Assembly: GCF_932526225.1 (NCBI RefSeq)
Contig: NC_064044.1
Coordinates: forward strand, 6,598,747-6,662,746
Length of the DNA stretch: 64,000 nucleotides
Direction: 5' to 3'
From: Nematostella vectensis
Lineage: Eukaryota; Cnidaria; Anthozoa; Actiniaria; Edwardsiidae
Shown here: in pieces, positions 63,417 through 64,000 of the stretch
How positions within the stretch are numbered: the stretch's first letter is position 1
How the letters are laid out: the number at the start of each line of letters is the position of its first letter
Notes under the pieces: model-generated
The model's database searches: none
What the model saw: the letters and a program-made list of their open reading frames with translations, nothing else
What the model was told of the DNA's origin: nothing
Translations under genes and position numbers: made by a program

Positions 63417-64000
63417 TTGTGAACCTTTTGTAAACTTCGACCGAAGTTTTGAGTTTGGAGGTCGAAACTTCTCCTACACAATTGACCTTTATTGATAATT
63501 TTCCAGTACGTGACATGGAAAAGCCACAGGCTCATATGGTCTTTTATTTACCGACCATATGACTGTTTTTGGGACACACATAAAAACAACGAACAACCTG
63601 ATTTATTTATTGTTCTACTTTTCTTAACAACGTTTACGGCACCGCCTATTATTTCATGCTGTTTATACAATCAAGATCAAAACTGTATGCTGAGTTTTCG
63701 GATTCAAGGAAATTTGTAATTTGTGTATAAGCGTAAGGAAGAAGAGGCAGCGAGGGGAGAGGGAGAGCACGGCCAGCTGCCTAATCTCCTTTGAGCTGCT
63801 ACGCAGGCTAGTGAATACACAAAACTCGCTTGTTTTACTTGATCATTATATAACCAAAAGCAGCTGTATTCTTTACGCCGTTATTACACGAATTACCGCA
63901 GAAGTTGCCGGTATAAACTGCGTCGCTATAGCCAATACCAATATAACTATCGGGACTTGCGCACTCGTTCTCATTGTTTCCACGAATCCCGATTCTTACT

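Larger units (their letters stand above)
61482..64000. other. Intergenic, FNIP 3' flank to window end
   Basis: No protein-coding gene recognised. FNIP 3' UTR sequence is presumed in the first few hundred bases. The rest is AT-rich with CpG-rich patches (62010-62105) and several foldback elements listed separately. Confidence 0.5.

Overview
The window looks like nuclear DNA of an animal, most likely a cnidarian such as an anemone or coral. The evidence is spliced genes with metazoan-only families (Staufen, OATP/SLCO, E2F, neuropilin-like CUB receptor, NDUFAF8, FNIP), single-copy versions of families that are multigene in vertebrates, short exons, AT-rich introns and many small foldback transposons. 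The phylum is an inference; no species-diagnostic sequence was recognised.

Layout. 0.2-4.0 kb, minus: a Staufen-like dsRNA-binding protein in three exons. 4.7-6.1 kb: two foldback elements. 6.9-11.9 kb, minus: a six-exon organic-anion transporter (SLCO/OATP). 12.9-16.3 kb: a transposon nest with a long-TIR element, a frameshifted DDE transposase relic, an inserted MULE-like MITE, a LINE tail and a Tigger/pogo-like MITE. 16.6-20.4 kb, minus: an unrecognised type II membrane protein. 21.3-22.6 kb: two copies of one foldback element. 23.2-35.7 kb, plus: an E2F1/2/3-like gene whose fourth intron is U12-type (AT-initial) and carries a roughly 5.7 kb, 34-bp minisatellite. 38.4-41.3 kb, minus: an intronless TSP1-discoidin-CUB-CUB receptor. 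42.2-43.8 kb, plus: a tiny NDUFAF8 homologue. 45.3-61.5 kb, plus: FNIP (folliculin-interacting protein) in 23 exons. 61.5-64 kb: intergenic, with several foldback elements.

Gene models were assembled by hand from splice signals, reading phase and protein-family similarity. All exon joins listed keep the reading frame, with one oddity at the 3' end of the E2F U12 intron. The genes do not form a functional cluster. One possible link is E2F-type sites in the putative promoters of both E2F and FNIP.

The most unusual structures are local repeats that interact with splicing. Two FNIP exons have minisatellites that begin inside the exon and copy its 5' splice site 5-6 extra times (43-bp and 57-bp units). 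One of these exons also has a duplicated copy of its 3' splice site upstream. The E2F minisatellite has higher-order repeats and lies entirely inside a minor-spliceosome intron.
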